64,000 bases of DNA from contig JAUIET010000005.1 of the NCBI GenBank assembly GCA_030429735.1, positions 77,905 to 141,904 of the forward strand, read 5' to 3'. Both the position numbers and the translations under genes were made by a program. The notes below the pieces were generated by a model. The model was given only the letters and a program-made list of their open reading frames with translations. It had not been told where the DNA came from and made no database searches. Shown piece after piece: positions 42,365 to 51,453 of the stretch (position 1 is its first letter; every line of letters starts with the position of its first letter). The stretch comes from Gammaproteobacteria bacterium (GTDB lineage: Bacteria > Pseudomonadota > Gammaproteobacteria > Pseudomonadales > JAUIET01).

Positions 42365-42868
42365 ATGAGCCGTGTTGTTGAAAAGTGCCTGCTGCCCAAA
42401 ATGAGCGACATTGAATTTCGTCAAGGCCTGCTGGATCATGCTCAGGTGGTCGAGCTGCTGCAGCAGCACTTGCGTGACATGTACGCAACCTCGCCGGTAG
42501 AGAGTGTTCACGCTCTGGACCTGGAAGAACTGCGCGACCCGCAACTCAGCTTCTGGACACTGTGGAAGGGCGAAGCGCTGGCAGCATGTGGCGCGCTCAA
42601 GTCGATTGACAAGCAGCATGCCGAGATAAAATCCATGCGCACCGGCCAGCATTTTTTGCGCCAGGGAATTGCCGACCAATTGCTCGGCCATTTGCTCGCG
42701 CAAGCCCGGTTGCGGGGTTTTCAACGCGTCAGTCTGGAAACGGGCACACAAGGCTATTTTGAGCCTGCCCGACAGCTGTATTTGAAGCACGGTTTTGCCT
42801 ACTGCCAGCCGTTCGCCGAGTACCGGGAAGACCCCAACAGCGTATTCATGAGCGTGCAACTTGTGTAG
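42365..42868 (+). CDS. GNAT-family N-acetyltransferase
   Basis: 167 residues of the GCN5-related fold. The acetyl-CoA loop is IKSMRTGQHFLRQGIADQLL, with LSFWTLWKGEALAACGALK and SLETGTQGYFEPARQLYLKH typical of a small PA4866/YjaB-like subgroup. Substrate unknown, probably a small amine. Starts at 42335, 42365 and 42401 are all possible; 42365 has AGGG six bases upstream. Divergent from the exeA-like gene. The next gene begins 33 bp downstream on the same strand. Confidence 0.75.
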   Translation: MSRVVEKCLLPKMSDIEFRQGLLDHAQVVELLQQHLRDMYATSPVESVHALDLEELRDPQLSFWTLWKGEALAACGALKSIDKQHAEIKSMRTGQHFLRQGIADQLLGHLLAQARLRGFQRVSLETGTQGYFEPARQLYLKHGFAYCQPFAEYREDPNSVFMSVQLV

Positions 42869-42901
42869 GCTTTAACGCGCGTCAAACCGAGAACGACTAC
42901 T

Positions 42902-44773
42902 ATGCTACACAGCAAAATACTCAATCTATGCCTGCTCGCTTTATTATCTGCGAGCATTCCGCTTTCCCAGGCAGGTCAAACCCAGCGCCCACCGCTGCAC
43001 GGTCAGCACTGGGTGGCCATCACCGGGAAACCTCTGGCCACCACCAGTGGCGCCATGATGTTCCAGCAGGGAGGTAATGCGGTTGACGCGGCCATGGCGA
43101 TGTTAGCAACCACGTCTACGATGTGGGATGTTCTGTCCTGGGGTGGTGAGACACAAGCCTTGATTTATAACCCGATCGAACGGCGAGTAATCGGTGTGAA
43201 TGCACTGGGCGTGGCACCCAGTGGTGCAACAGCGGCGTTTTTTCGCGAACAGGACATGGAATTTCCGCCGGCACTTGGGCCTTTGTCTGCTGTTACGCCC
43301 GGTACACCCGGTGGCTTGCTGACCATGCTGGCGGAGTGGGGTAGCTTGTCGCTAGCACAGGTATTGGCACCGGCTATTGAGTTAGCCGACGGCTACCCCA
43401 TCGAAGAGGATACCGTACGTCGAATACGGCGTGATCAAGAGGAATTAAAGAAATGGCCAGCGTCAAAAGCGCTGTTTCTGTATAAGCAGGATAAAAAGGG
43501 TTACGCCGGCCCGGTTGCGGGTGAATTGTTTCGGCAAAAAGACCTGGCTGCAACCCTGCGCGCGCTTGTGGCGGCCGAAGCTGATGCCCTGCGAGCGGGG
43601 AAGTCCAGAAGCGAGGCAATCTATGCGGCCTACGACCTGTTTTACAGAGGGGATATTGCCAAGCGCTTCGTGAACGCGGTACAAGCGCAAGGTGGTTTGA
43701 TCACATTAGAAGATCTTGATAAATGGCAGGTACACATTGAAGAGCCCGTTAGTGTCAATTACAAAGGCATTGAAGTGTATAAGCTGACATCCTGGGTGCA
43801 AGGCCCGGTTATGTTGCAAGCCTTAAACATGCTTGAGAATGCTGATCTCAACAGCATGGGGTTCAACTCCAGCCGTTACACACATACACTGTATCAAGTG
43901 ATGAACCATGCGTTTGCAGACCGTGATTTTTACTATGGCGACCCTTATTTCCCCCCGGCTGAACCAATGCAGGGCTTGTTGTCGAAAGCGTACAGCAAGC
44001 ATCGGTTTCAGCAAATTGACTGGAACAAAAACAACCCTGACGTAAAACCGGGTGATCCGTATCGTTTCCAGGCGGGTAAAAACCCTTACAAAAATCTGTT
44101 AAAAAAATGGTCCACAGTTAAAAAACCCGTTACCGACAGCAGTGGTCATACCATTGCTCTGAATGAAGAGCAGCGCGATAAAGCCTTCAGGCTGGGTACA
44201 ACCGCTATCCAGACCGCCGATAAAGAAGGCTGGGTGGTGTCGATTACGCCAAGCGGCGGCTGGATACCCGCAGTGGTTGCTGGTGACACGGGTATCGGTC
44301 TGTCACAACGCATGCAAAGCTTTGTGGTGGAGGAAGAAGATAATCCATACAATGTGGTGGAGCCCGGCAAGCGCCCGCGCGTTACGCTCACGCCGAGCAT
44401 GGCCTTGAAGGACGGCAAACCGTTTCTGTCGTTTTCGGTGCAGGGCGGTGATACTCAGGACCAAAACTCGTTACAGTTTTTTCTCAATATTGTTGAGTGG
44501 GGTATGACGCCGCAACAGGCCGTAGAGGCGCCCAATATCAACAGCTATCAAATGCGCGGCTCGTTCGGTGCACACCCTTCGCAACCGGGTGCACTGGATT
44601 TGCGCGACGACACGCCGCAGTGGACGCGAGATCAACTGGAAAAAATGGGCTATGAGCTCAGTTTCAAGCCCAGAACGTCCGGCCCTTTGCAGGCCATCTG
44701 GTTTGATCGTGAGCACGGCACTATGTGGGGCGCGGCAAGTAATTACGGAGAGGACTATGGCATAGCCTGGTGA
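42902..44773 (+). CDS. Gamma-glutamyltransferase family protein
   Basis: 623 residues with a signal peptide (hydrophobic 6-21, cleavage near SQA-GQT). Ntn-hydrolase of the gamma-glutamyltranspeptidase family: GNAVDAAMAMLAT, PGTPGGLLTMLAEWG in the large subunit and the predicted self-cleavage site before Thr433 (LG-TTAIQTADKEG). The residue before the nucleophile pair and the usual TTHFSV motif are changed (TTAIQT), so this is a divergent member that may not use glutathione. The small subunit has TPSMALKDGKPFLSF and GGDTQDQNSLQF. Expected to act in the periplasm. Confidence 0.8.
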   Translation: MLHSKILNLCLLALLSASIPLSQAGQTQRPPLHGQHWVAITGKPLATTSGAMMFQQGGNAVDAAMAMLATTSTMWDVLSWGGETQALIYNPIERRVIGVNALGVAPSGATAAFFREQDMEFPPALGPLSAVTPGTPGGLLTMLAEWGSLSLAQVLAPAIELADGYPIEEDTVRRIRRDQEELKKWPASKALFLYKQDKKGYAGPVAGELFRQKDLAATLRALVAAEADALRAGKSRSEAIYAAYDLFYRGDIAKRFVNAVQAQGGLITLEDLDKWQVHIEEPVSVNYKGIEVYKLTSWVQGPVMLQALNMLENADLNSMGFNSSRYTHTLYQVMNHAFADRDFYYGDPYFPPAEPMQGLLSKAYSKHRFQQIDWNKNNPDVKPGDPYRFQAGKNPYKNLLKKWSTVKKPVTDSSGHTIALNEEQRDKAFRLGTTAIQTADKEGWVVSITPSGGWIPAVVAGDTGIGLSQRMQSFVVEEEDNPYNVVEPGKRPRVTLTPSMALKDGKPFLSFSVQGGDTQDQNSLQFFLNIVEWGMTPQQAVEAPNINSYQMRGSFGAHPSQPGALDLRDDTPQWTRDQLEKMGYELSFKPRTSGPLQAIWFDREHGTMWGAASNYGEDYGIAW

Positions 44774-44779
44774 GCAGGC

Positions 44780-45601
44780 TCAATTAGGCAGTGCCGATTT
44801 CGTGCGTTTCAGTTTTTCTGTGGCTTTGTCTCCCATAGCGGTAGCCAACGCCACTTGAAGCGTATCCAGAATACTCAATTGCGCGAGCCGGCTGCTCATC
44901 GGTGTGAACAGGTTGGTATCTTCTTCGCTATTGAGCCGTAGTTTTATGCTGGCATTGGTATCCAGCAGAGAGTTGGCTGTAGTCAGGCTGATCACGGCAG
45001 CGCCAAGCTCTCTGGCGTTTTTGGCTGCCAACGCGAGCTCCTGATTGGTACCTGATTTAGAAATAGCCAGTACAACTGCTTTGGAATTCACAATCGCGGC
45101 CGATTGCAGAATAGTTGGAATATCGGTGTACGCTGTGCACGGAATGCCAAGGCGAAAAAACTTGTGTTGTGCGTCTTCGGCGACTATTCCGGACGCACCT
45201 ACACCGTAGAATAATATTTGCTGACTTTCTTTGAGGACGCTGATGGATTGTTCCAGCGCCTCGGTGCTGATTTGTTGCAAAGCGGAATTGAGCTCGCTTG
45301 CACCACGCCGAATCACTTTCTGCGCAATCTCTCGAACGCTGTCATTGGCTTGAACATCGCTGTGGTAGCGCGAGCGCGTGTCGGCCAGGCTTTGCGCAAG
45401 GCGAAGCTTGAATTCCCGAAATCCTGAGCAGTCCATCGAACGACAAAAGCGAACAACGGTTGGTTCGCTGACGTTGGCATGATCTGCGAGTGAGGCAAGC
45501 GCAATATGCAGGCTGGCCTCGGGGTTTTCCTGTATCCATTGGCCCACGCGCCGTTCAGCGGGTGTGAGTGTAGATAGTCTCTGATCTATAGCGTTGAGCA
45601 T
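44780..45601 (-). CDS. hexR: HexR transcriptional regulator of central sugar metabolism
   Basis: 273 residues, RpiR family: N-terminal HTH_6 domain (LSTLTPAERRVGQWI, ALASLADHANVSEPTVVRFC) and C-terminal SIS sugar-phosphate domain (ILFYGVGASGIVAEDAQHKF, VVLAISKSGTNQELALAAKN). Known HexR proteins repress the zwf-edd-eda type genes and are released by KDPG. It is divergent from zwf with only about 95 bp between starts, and a HexR-type palindrome sits three bases upstream of its own start codon, so autorepression is expected. Convergent with the gamma-glutamyltransferase gene. Confidence 0.88.
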   Translation of the reverse strand: MLNAIDQRLSTLTPAERRVGQWIQENPEASLHIALASLADHANVSEPTVVRFCRSMDCSGFREFKLRLAQSLADTRSRYHSDVQANDSVREIAQKVIRRGASELNSALQQISTEALEQSISVLKESQQILFYGVGASGIVAEDAQHKFFRLGIPCTAYTDIPTILQSAAIVNSKAVVLAISKSGTNQELALAAKNARELGAAVISLTTANSLLDTNASIKLRLNSEEDTNLFTPMSSRLAQLSILDTLQVALATAMGDKATEKLKRTKSALPN

Positions 45602-45603
45602 AA

Positions 45604-45620
45604 TTGTAGTTTAGCTACAA
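45604..45620. promoter_or_regulatory. HexR operator
   Basis: TTGTAGTTTAGCTACAA: perfect 6-bp arms TTGTAG/CTACAA around TTTAG. HexR sites in gammaproteobacteria are palindromes of the TTGTARTN-YTACAA type. It lies between hexR and the zwf promoter. A further half-site, TACTACAA at about 45676-45683, sits just after the zwf -10. Confidence 0.75.
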
Positions 45621-45631
45621 AAAAAATGAAC

Positions 45632-45659
45632 TTGTACCCGACTAAATACCGAATAATAT
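45632..45659 (+). promoter_or_regulatory. Candidate zwf operon promoter
   Basis: TTGTAC (45632-45637), 16-bp spacer and TAATAT (45654-45659). This would start transcription near 45666, downstream of the ATG at 45658, which supports choosing the start codon at 45697. The HexR palindrome lies 11 bp upstream of the -35 and a half-site overlaps the start region. Confidence 0.45.
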
Positions 45660-45696
45660 GCTATTAAGGGAGTATTACTACAAGCAGAGCACTCTT

Positions 45697-47181
45697 ATGT
45701 CGACATTTGTTCCCGCAGATCCATTTGAGCTGGTGATATTTGGCGCCACTGGCGACCTGGCCATGCGCAAATTACTACCGGCGTTATACCATCGCGATCG
45801 TGATGATCAGTTCAGCGATGACAGTATCATTATTGGCGCCTCGCGCAGCGAACTGAGCCGTGATGTGTACATTGAGCAGGTTCATGCCGCACTGGTGGAA
45901 CATGCCAATCTGGACGAAATTGACGAGCCCACTTGGCAGCGCTTCGCTGCACGAATCCACTATTGCGCGGTGGATATCACGCGCGATACCACCTGGGCGA
46001 GTTTGTCTGATGTGCTGGCTACAGAATCCGCGCGGGTACGAGTATTTTATTTAGCCACCATGCCCTCGTTATTCGGCGATACCGCATTGCAGATCGCCAA
46101 CGCAGGCCTGGTCACCGACAACTCACGCATTGTGGTTGAAAAACCGCTGGGGCGAGATCGATCCACGGCAAGTGCAATCAATGACAAGTTGCTGTCAGTT
46201 TTTGACGAGAACCAGATTTACCGCATTGACCATTACCTGGGCAAAGAGACCGTACAAAATTTGTCGGCATTACGTTTCGCCAATGCGCTGTTTGAACCTT
46301 TGTGGAACCGTGCTCATATTGACCACGTTCAGATCACGGTGGCAGAAAAACTCGGTGTGGGTTCGCGCGGTTCGTACTACGACAAAGCCGGCGCTTTGCG
46401 AGATATGGTGCAAAACCACTTACTACAACTGTTGTGTTTGGTGGCAATGGAGCCACCCAGTAGTCAGCATCACGACGATATTCGAAACGAAAAACTCAAG
46501 GTTCTAAAAGCACTTAAGCCAATCACGCGCGAGGATGTAAAGCGAAAAACCGCCAGAGGACAATACGCGGCCGGTGCCATCGACAATAAAGTGGTAAACA
46601 GTTTTTTTGATGATCTTGATGATGAGGAACCCAGCAATACAGAAACATTTGTTGCCATAAAAGCAGAAGTTGAGAACTGGCGTTGGAGTGGCACGCCATT
46701 TTATCTTCGTACAGGTAAACGGTTGGCGACCAAGTGCTCTGAGATTGTGGTGCAGTTCAAGCCAGTTGCGCACAATATTTACGGTGCTGACGCAGGCGAT
46801 TTGGAAGCGAACCGCTTGACCATTCGCCTGCAACCGGACGAAGGCGTGCAGTTGTCGATCATGAGTAAGCAGCCCGGCCCTGGTACATTGCAGCTTAGAC
46901 CGGTGCCGTTGAACTTGAGTTTTTCTGAAACTTTTCAGCTGCGCTATCCCGACGCTTATGAGCGACTTTTGATGGAAGTGTTCAGGGGCAATCCCGGTCT
47001 GTTTATGCGCGGTGATGAAGTAGACGCCGCCTGGGAATGGATTGATCAAATCATCGCGTCCTGGGAACAAACCCGAATGCCGGCGGAAGCCTATTCGGCG
47101 GGCAGCTGGGGCCCCAAAAATGCGCTGGTGATGTTGGACCGTGATGGCCGCGAATGGCACAACACGCGCAGAATCGATTGA
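45697..47181 (+). CDS. zwf: Glucose-6-phosphate 1-dehydrogenase
   Basis: 494 residues. NADP-binding FGATGDLAMRKLLPALY (about 13-29), catalytic RIDHYLGKETVQNL, and WSGTPFYLRTGKRL. It oxidises glucose-6-phosphate to 6-phosphogluconolactone, first step of the Entner-Doudoroff branch. First gene of zwf-pgl-edd-eda-gap-gap-ppc, all on the plus strand with short gaps or overlaps. The ATG at 45697 is chosen over 45658 because the extra 13 residues are atypical and the promoter overlaps them. Confidence 0.92.
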   Translation: MSTFVPADPFELVIFGATGDLAMRKLLPALYHRDRDDQFSDDSIIIGASRSELSRDVYIEQVHAALVEHANLDEIDEPTWQRFAARIHYCAVDITRDTTWASLSDVLATESARVRVFYLATMPSLFGDTALQIANAGLVTDNSRIVVEKPLGRDRSTASAINDKLLSVFDENQIYRIDHYLGKETVQNLSALRFANALFEPLWNRAHIDHVQITVAEKLGVGSRGSYYDKAGALRDMVQNHLLQLLCLVAMEPPSSQHHDDIRNEKLKVLKALKPITREDVKRKTARGQYAAGAIDNKVVNSFFDDLDDEEPSNTETFVAIKAEVENWRWSGTPFYLRTGKRLATKCSEIVVQFKPVAHNIYGADAGDLEANRLTIRLQPDEGVQLSIMSKQPGPGTLQLRPVPLNLSFSETFQLRYPDAYERLLMEVFRGNPGLFMRGDEVDAAWEWIDQIIASWEQTRMPAEAYSAGSWGPKNALVMLDRDGREWHNTRRID

Positions 47182-47195
47182 GCCATTCCACACTG

Positions 47196-47960
47196 ATGAA
47201 TAAGCACGACACAATGCCAAACAACGACTTAGCCGGAATATTTCATTCGAACTTCCACCATTATGTTGAGAATTCAACATTGGTGAACGAGTTGGCAGAG
47301 CATGTGGCACAAATTCTGGAAGATGCAATTCAACAACGTGGCCATGCGTTTATGGCCGTGAGTGGTGGCTCTACGCCAATACCTTTGTTTGAAAGGCTGT
47401 CCATAGTTGATATTGCCTGGAGCAAGGTAATGATCACATTGGTGGATGAACGTTGGGTTGAGCCGGATCACAAAGATTCTAACGAGGCTTTGGTGCGAAA
47501 ACATCTATTGAAAAACAAAGCGGAATCGGCCGAATTTGTTGGTCTTAAAGTAGCATGTGCTACTCCGTTTCAGGGTGAGCAAGCCACGGCAAACCGCTTG
47601 CGCCAATTTGATGGTGCATTTGATGTGCTCCTATTGGGTATGGGCGTGGACGGTCACACCGCGTCGTTTTTTTCGAATGCCGAGCCTTTGCAATACGCTC
47701 TGGAACCACGCCAAGGTGAACCCTGCTGCGGCATTGTGCGAGGCGACCTTGAGCACCCGCGTATGACCTTGACCCTGCCAAGAATTCTGAATTCAAGAAA
47801 TCTGTTTTTGCATACGGTTGGTGCGACCAAGTTGGATGTTCTACGTGCCGCACAAGAACCTGGGTCGATCAATGACCTGCCCATTCGTGCGGTGCTTCAT
47901 CAGCATCAAACGCCGCTATTCCTGTATCACGCTGATCAGAGTCAGGGAGTTCCTGGATGA
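47196..47960 (+). CDS. pgl: 6-phosphogluconolactonase
   Basis: 254 residues, DevB/Pgl type: FMAVSGGSTPIPLFERL (phosphate-binding), ITLVDERWVEPDHKDSN and LLLGMGVDGHTASFFSN, all family signatures. Hydrolyses 6-phosphogluconolactone to 6-phosphogluconate, linking zwf and edd. Two starts are plausible (47196 and 47214), neither with a strong ribosome site, as expected within a coupled operon. The stop overlaps the edd start by ATGA. Confidence 0.9.
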   Translation: MNKHDTMPNNDLAGIFHSNFHHYVENSTLVNELAEHVAQILEDAIQQRGHAFMAVSGGSTPIPLFERLSIVDIAWSKVMITLVDERWVEPDHKDSNEALVRKHLLKNKAESAEFVGLKVACATPFQGEQATANRLRQFDGAFDVLLLGMGVDGHTASFFSNAEPLQYALEPRQGEPCCGIVRGDLEHPRMTLTLPRILNSRNLFLHTVGATKLDVLRAAQEPGSINDLPIRAVLHQHQTPLFLYHADQSQGVPG

Positions 47961-49768
47961 ACAAAACGATTGAAGCTGTGACTCGCGACATTATTGAGCG
48001 AAGTCGCCCCGGGCGTGAAGTGTATCTGCAATCGATGATGGATATGCAGGCCCAGCAGCCACCCAAACAACGGCTTTCCTGCGGCAATATGGCGCACGCT
48101 TATGCAGCGTGCAGCACAGAAGACAAACAAGCGCTGCGTCTGATGCAAAGCGCTAATCTGGGGATTGTGACTGCGTATAACGACATGCTGTCGGCCCACC
48201 AACCGTTAAAAGACTACCCTGACATAATCAAACAAGCTGCGCGTGAGTTGGGCTCAACGGCGCAGGTGGCCGGAGGCGTGCCGGCAATGTGCGACGGGGT
48301 AACCCAGGGCCAACCGGGTATGGAGTTGAGCCTGTTCAGCCGCGACGTAATTGCCATGGCTACCGCGGTGAGCTTGAGCCACAACGTGTTTGACGGAGTG
48401 CTCTGCCTGGGTGTGTGCGACAAAATTGTACCCGGCATGATGATCGGTGCACTGCAATTCGGCCATCTACCGGTTGGTTTTGTGCCGGCAGGCCCAATGC
48501 CTTCGGGCTTGCCAAACAAGGAAAAAGCAGCGGTTCGGCAGCGCTTCGCCGAGGGCAAGGCCAGTAAAGACGAGTTATTAGACGCAGAATCTGCGTCCTA
48601 TCATAGTCCGGGTACCTGTACGTTTTACGGCACTGCCAACAGTAATCAAGTGCTGATGGAAATGCTGGGCGTCCAGCTGCCTGGCGCGTCGTTTGTGAAT
48701 CCTGACGACCCGCAGCGGCAAGCGCTAACAGTTGAGGCTGTGCGCCGCGTGATAAATGCTACCTATGAATCATCGCGCTACCTGCCGTTGTATGAGGTTG
48801 TCACAGAGGCATCGATGGTAAATGCCTGTGTGGCCTTGCTGGCCACCGGTGGTTCTACCAATCATGCACTGCATCTGGTTGCGATGGCTGAAGCAGCGGG
48901 TATCAAACTACAGTGGAGTGACCTTGACCGGCTTTCCAAGGCAGTTCCTTTGCTGACGCGGGTGTATCCGAATGGTCAAGCTGATATCAATGTGTTCCAG
49001 CAAGCCGGCGGTATGGCCTTCCTCGTCCATCAGTTGCGCGGCGCAGGTTTACTGAATGAAAATGTCAGAAGTTTGGTAGGCGATGGCCTGGGTGCCTACG
49101 AGTGTCGGCCGGAGTTTGAAAGCGGTTGTTCTGGTCATCGCTTGCAGTGGGTGAGTCCAGTCACGCAGAGCACGGTGCCGGATGTCCTAACCAGTGTTGA
49201 CACACCATTTTCAGAAGAAGGTGGGTTGCGCATGCTGTCAGGTAATCTTGGCGTATGCGTTGCCAAAGTGTCGGCAGTTGCCGAAGAACACCAGGTGGTT
49301 GAAGCCGAGTGTGTTGTATTCGCCGAACAGGATGAGCTGAAGCGCGCGTTTGATGCGGGTGAATTGAACAAAGATGTTGTGGTTGTGGTGCGCTTTCAGG
49401 GGCCAAAAGCCAATGGGATGCCAGAGCTGCACAAGCTGACACCGTATTTGGGTGTGTTGCAAGACAGAGGTTTTAAGGTAGCGCTGGTGACTGACGGGCG
49501 AATGTCGGGTGCATCCGGCAAGGTGTTGGCAGCTATTCACTTGTGTCCTGAGGCTCTTGAACAAGGACCGATTTCGCGCTTGCGCTCAGGTGATGTCGTC
49601 CGTGTTGACGGCCAGACTGGCGAGCTGCGGGTGTTGCTTGACGACGACGAACTCAATGCCAGAGAAGTGGCGAGCTACGAAAGAACAGACCGCTCACTTG
49701 GGCGCGGTTTGTTTCAGAATTTTAGAAATGTTGTCGGCAGCGCCGATAGCGGTGCGTTGGTGTGGTAA
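47957..49768 (+). CDS. edd: Phosphogluconate dehydratase
   Basis: 603 residues, IlvD/Edd family with a 4Fe-4S cluster. Signatures: [47 protein letters not shown] with cluster cysteines, and the C-terminal [13 protein letters not shown]. Dehydrates 6-phosphogluconate to KDPG. Starts by ATGA overlap with pgl. The eda gene follows directly. Confidence 0.92.
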   Translation: MNKTIEAVTRDIIERSRPGREVYLQSMMDMQAQQPPKQRLSCGNMAHAYAACSTEDKQALRLMQSANLGIVTAYNDMLSAHQPLKDYPDIIKQAARELGSTAQVAGGVPAMCDGVTQGQPGMELSLFSRDVIAMATAVSLSHNVFDGVLCLGVCDKIVPGMMIGALQFGHLPVGFVPAGPMPSGLPNKEKAAVRQRFAEGKASKDELLDAESASYHSPGTCTFYGTANSNQVLMEMLGVQLPGASFVNPDDPQRQALTVEAVRRVINATYESSRYLPLYEVVTEASMVNACVALLATGGSTNHALHLVAMAEAAGIKLQWSDLDRLSKAVPLLTRVYPNGQADINVFQQAGGMAFLVHQLRGAGLLNENVRSLVGDGLGAYECRPEFESGCSGHRLQWVSPVTQSTVPDVLTSVDTPFSEEGGLRMLSGNLGVCVAKVSAVAEEHQVVEAECVVFAEQDELKRAFDAGELNKDVVVVVRFQGPKANGMPELHKLTPYLGVLQDRGFKVALVTDGRMSGASGKVLAAIHLCPEALEQGPISRLRSGDVVRVDGQTGELRVLLDDDELNAREVASYERTDRSLGRGLFQNFRNVVGSADSGALVW

Positions 49769-49783
49769 ATGAGAGAACCCCTT

Positions 49784-50401
49784 ATGTCGATTATCGAAAC
49801 GATCAATACATGTCGCGTTTTACCCGTTGTTGTTGTCAACGACGTTGAGCGAAGCGTCACTCTGGCACAGACGCTTGTGCGTGCCGGCATGCCTGCCATT
49901 GAGGTGACGCTGCGCACCGACAATGCGCTGGCATGCATCAGCGCCGTGAAAGAGCAGGTTCCGGAAATGCTGGTCGCAGCCGGAACGGTAACAAATGCTG
50001 CTGAATTGGCGGCGTCGGTGCAAGCCGGTGCCGATTTTGTGTTAAGCCCTGGTATCTCCGATGAAATTATTCGCGCGGCAAGCGCGCGCGAGGTATTACT
50101 TATCCCGGGTGTGGCCAGCGCCAGCGAAATTATGTTGGGTCGGTCGCGACAGTTGAATTTCTTTAAGGTGTTCCCGGCTGAGGCGATTGGTGGAATACCC
50201 CTGCTTAAGTCATTAGCGGGTCCTTTTCCCAATGTGCAGTTTTGCCCCACGGGCGGGTTGAATGCGGACAATTTTCGGGACTACCTGGCATTGGACTGCG
50301 TTACCTGCGTGGGCGGGTCATGGATGGTAAAAGCAGAGATGATTGAAAACGACCAATGGGAAGAAATAGAGAATCTGGCGCGCGCGGCAATGAGCGCGTA
50401 A
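49784..50401 (+). CDS. eda: KDPG/KHG aldolase
   Basis: 205 residues. Schiff-base lysine in FFKVFPAE, with the acid in AIEVTLRT and AAGTV, the classic Eda set. Splits KDPG to pyruvate and glyceraldehyde-3-phosphate. It serves both the glucose route (edd) and the alginate route, since KdgK (61894) also ends at KDPG. GAGAG precedes the ATG at 49784; the ATG at 49769 directly after the edd stop would add five residues. Confidence 0.92.
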   Translation: MSIIETINTCRVLPVVVVNDVERSVTLAQTLVRAGMPAIEVTLRTDNALACISAVKEQVPEMLVAAGTVTNAAELAASVQAGADFVLSPGISDEIIRAASAREVLLIPGVASASEIMLGRSRQLNFFKVFPAEAIGGIPLLKSLAGPFPNVQFCPTGGLNADNFRDYLALDCVTCVGGSWMVKAEMIENDQWEEIENLARAAMSA

Positions 50402-50430
50402 CGCTACTTTGGAAACGATAAGGGAAACAC

Positions 50431-51453
50431 ATGAGCAAACGTAAACCGATACGATTGGGTCTGATGGGCTTCGGGCAAACCGGTCGCCAAATCTATGAGC
50501 TGGCATCGCGCTGCGACGACATAGAAATAGTTGCAATCGCAGATATTGGTGATCCGAAGATTCTGCATTATCTGCTGGGTTCGGAAACGCGCAGTGTGAG
50601 CGCTCATCAACTGGAAGGCAACTACCTGGTCAATTCAAAATTCAGATCGCGACTGATGCCGATTGATCAGCCAGCTGAAATGCCGTGGGACGCATTCGGT
50701 GTAGATGCGGTTATTGATGCCACTGGCGTTTACAGAACTGAGAATTTTATGCAGTCTCATTTGAGCAACGGCGCTCAGCGGGTTTTCCTGCGTACCTTGC
50801 CTGTCGACACGATTGACCGAATCGTAATACCTGGGGTGAATTCCACCGCAGCCGAGGTTGGCGATACAATGATCTCGGCGGGTTCAGGTACATCCAGCGC
50901 CCTGTGCTTGCTGTTGCATATTCTATCGAAGCACTTTGATATCGAATGCGCGAGCATGACCAGTGTGCATGCCTACACCAGCGACCAGGCGTTGCAAGAC
51001 TATGCCGGTAGTGACTTTCGCCGCAGCCGCTCTGCGGCAGAAAATATCATTCCCAACACTCATGAAGCTCACCTGTGGTTGGACAAAGTACTGCCAAAGT
51101 TCAGCGAACGAGTACTGACTTATGTGCTGAATGTGCCTATCCATGAAGGTTGCCTGCTGGATGTGAATCTGGTCATGGCTAACGCGGATGTTGCTGCAAG
51201 TGACGTGAATGATGTGATGCGACAAAGTGTGGCTGACCACGCCGGTGTCGTAGATGTTGTCGAAGACCCGATAGTGTCGTCTGATGTTATCGGCAGCTCA
51301 TTGTCGCTGTTGTTTGACAGCAAAGGCACGATCAAGGCTGGCCAAAAAACCATAAAAACGCTGAGCTGGTATGAAAACCTTGGGCACGCAGCGAGACTGC
51401 TGGACGTGGTGAGGCTCTATGATTCGTTGGACCAAGCGGGGGAGGCTGCATAA
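50431..51453 (+). CDS. GAPDH-like protein lacking the catalytic cysteine
   Basis: 340 residues with an overall type I GAPDH fold: MGFGQTGRQIYE (Rossmann loop, 12-23), Asp at the NAD-ribose position (IADIGDP), SVHAYTSDQ with His180. The active-site block that normally reads SNASCTTNC is SAGSGTSSA here, so the nucleophile is Gly153. The phosphate-site Arg in RVPVPDG is replaced (NVPIHEG), and the NEWGYS C-terminal motif is lost (ENLGHAA). It is therefore probably not a GAPDH enzyme. It overlaps the start of the intact gap gene by one base (TAATG), pointing to a partner, regulatory or mixed-tetramer role. Confidence 0.8.
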   Translation: MSKRKPIRLGLMGFGQTGRQIYELASRCDDIEIVAIADIGDPKILHYLLGSETRSVSAHQLEGNYLVNSKFRSRLMPIDQPAEMPWDAFGVDAVIDATGVYRTENFMQSHLSNGAQRVFLRTLPVDTIDRIVIPGVNSTAAEVGDTMISAGSGTSSALCLLLHILSKHFDIECASMTSVHAYTSDQALQDYAGSDFRRSRSAAENIIPNTHEAHLWLDKVLPKFSERVLTYVLNVPIHEGCLLDVNLVMANADVAASDVNDVMRQSVADHAGVVDVVEDPIVSSDVIGSSLSLLFDSKGTIKAGQKTIKTLSWYENLGHAARLLDVVRLYDSLDQAGEAA

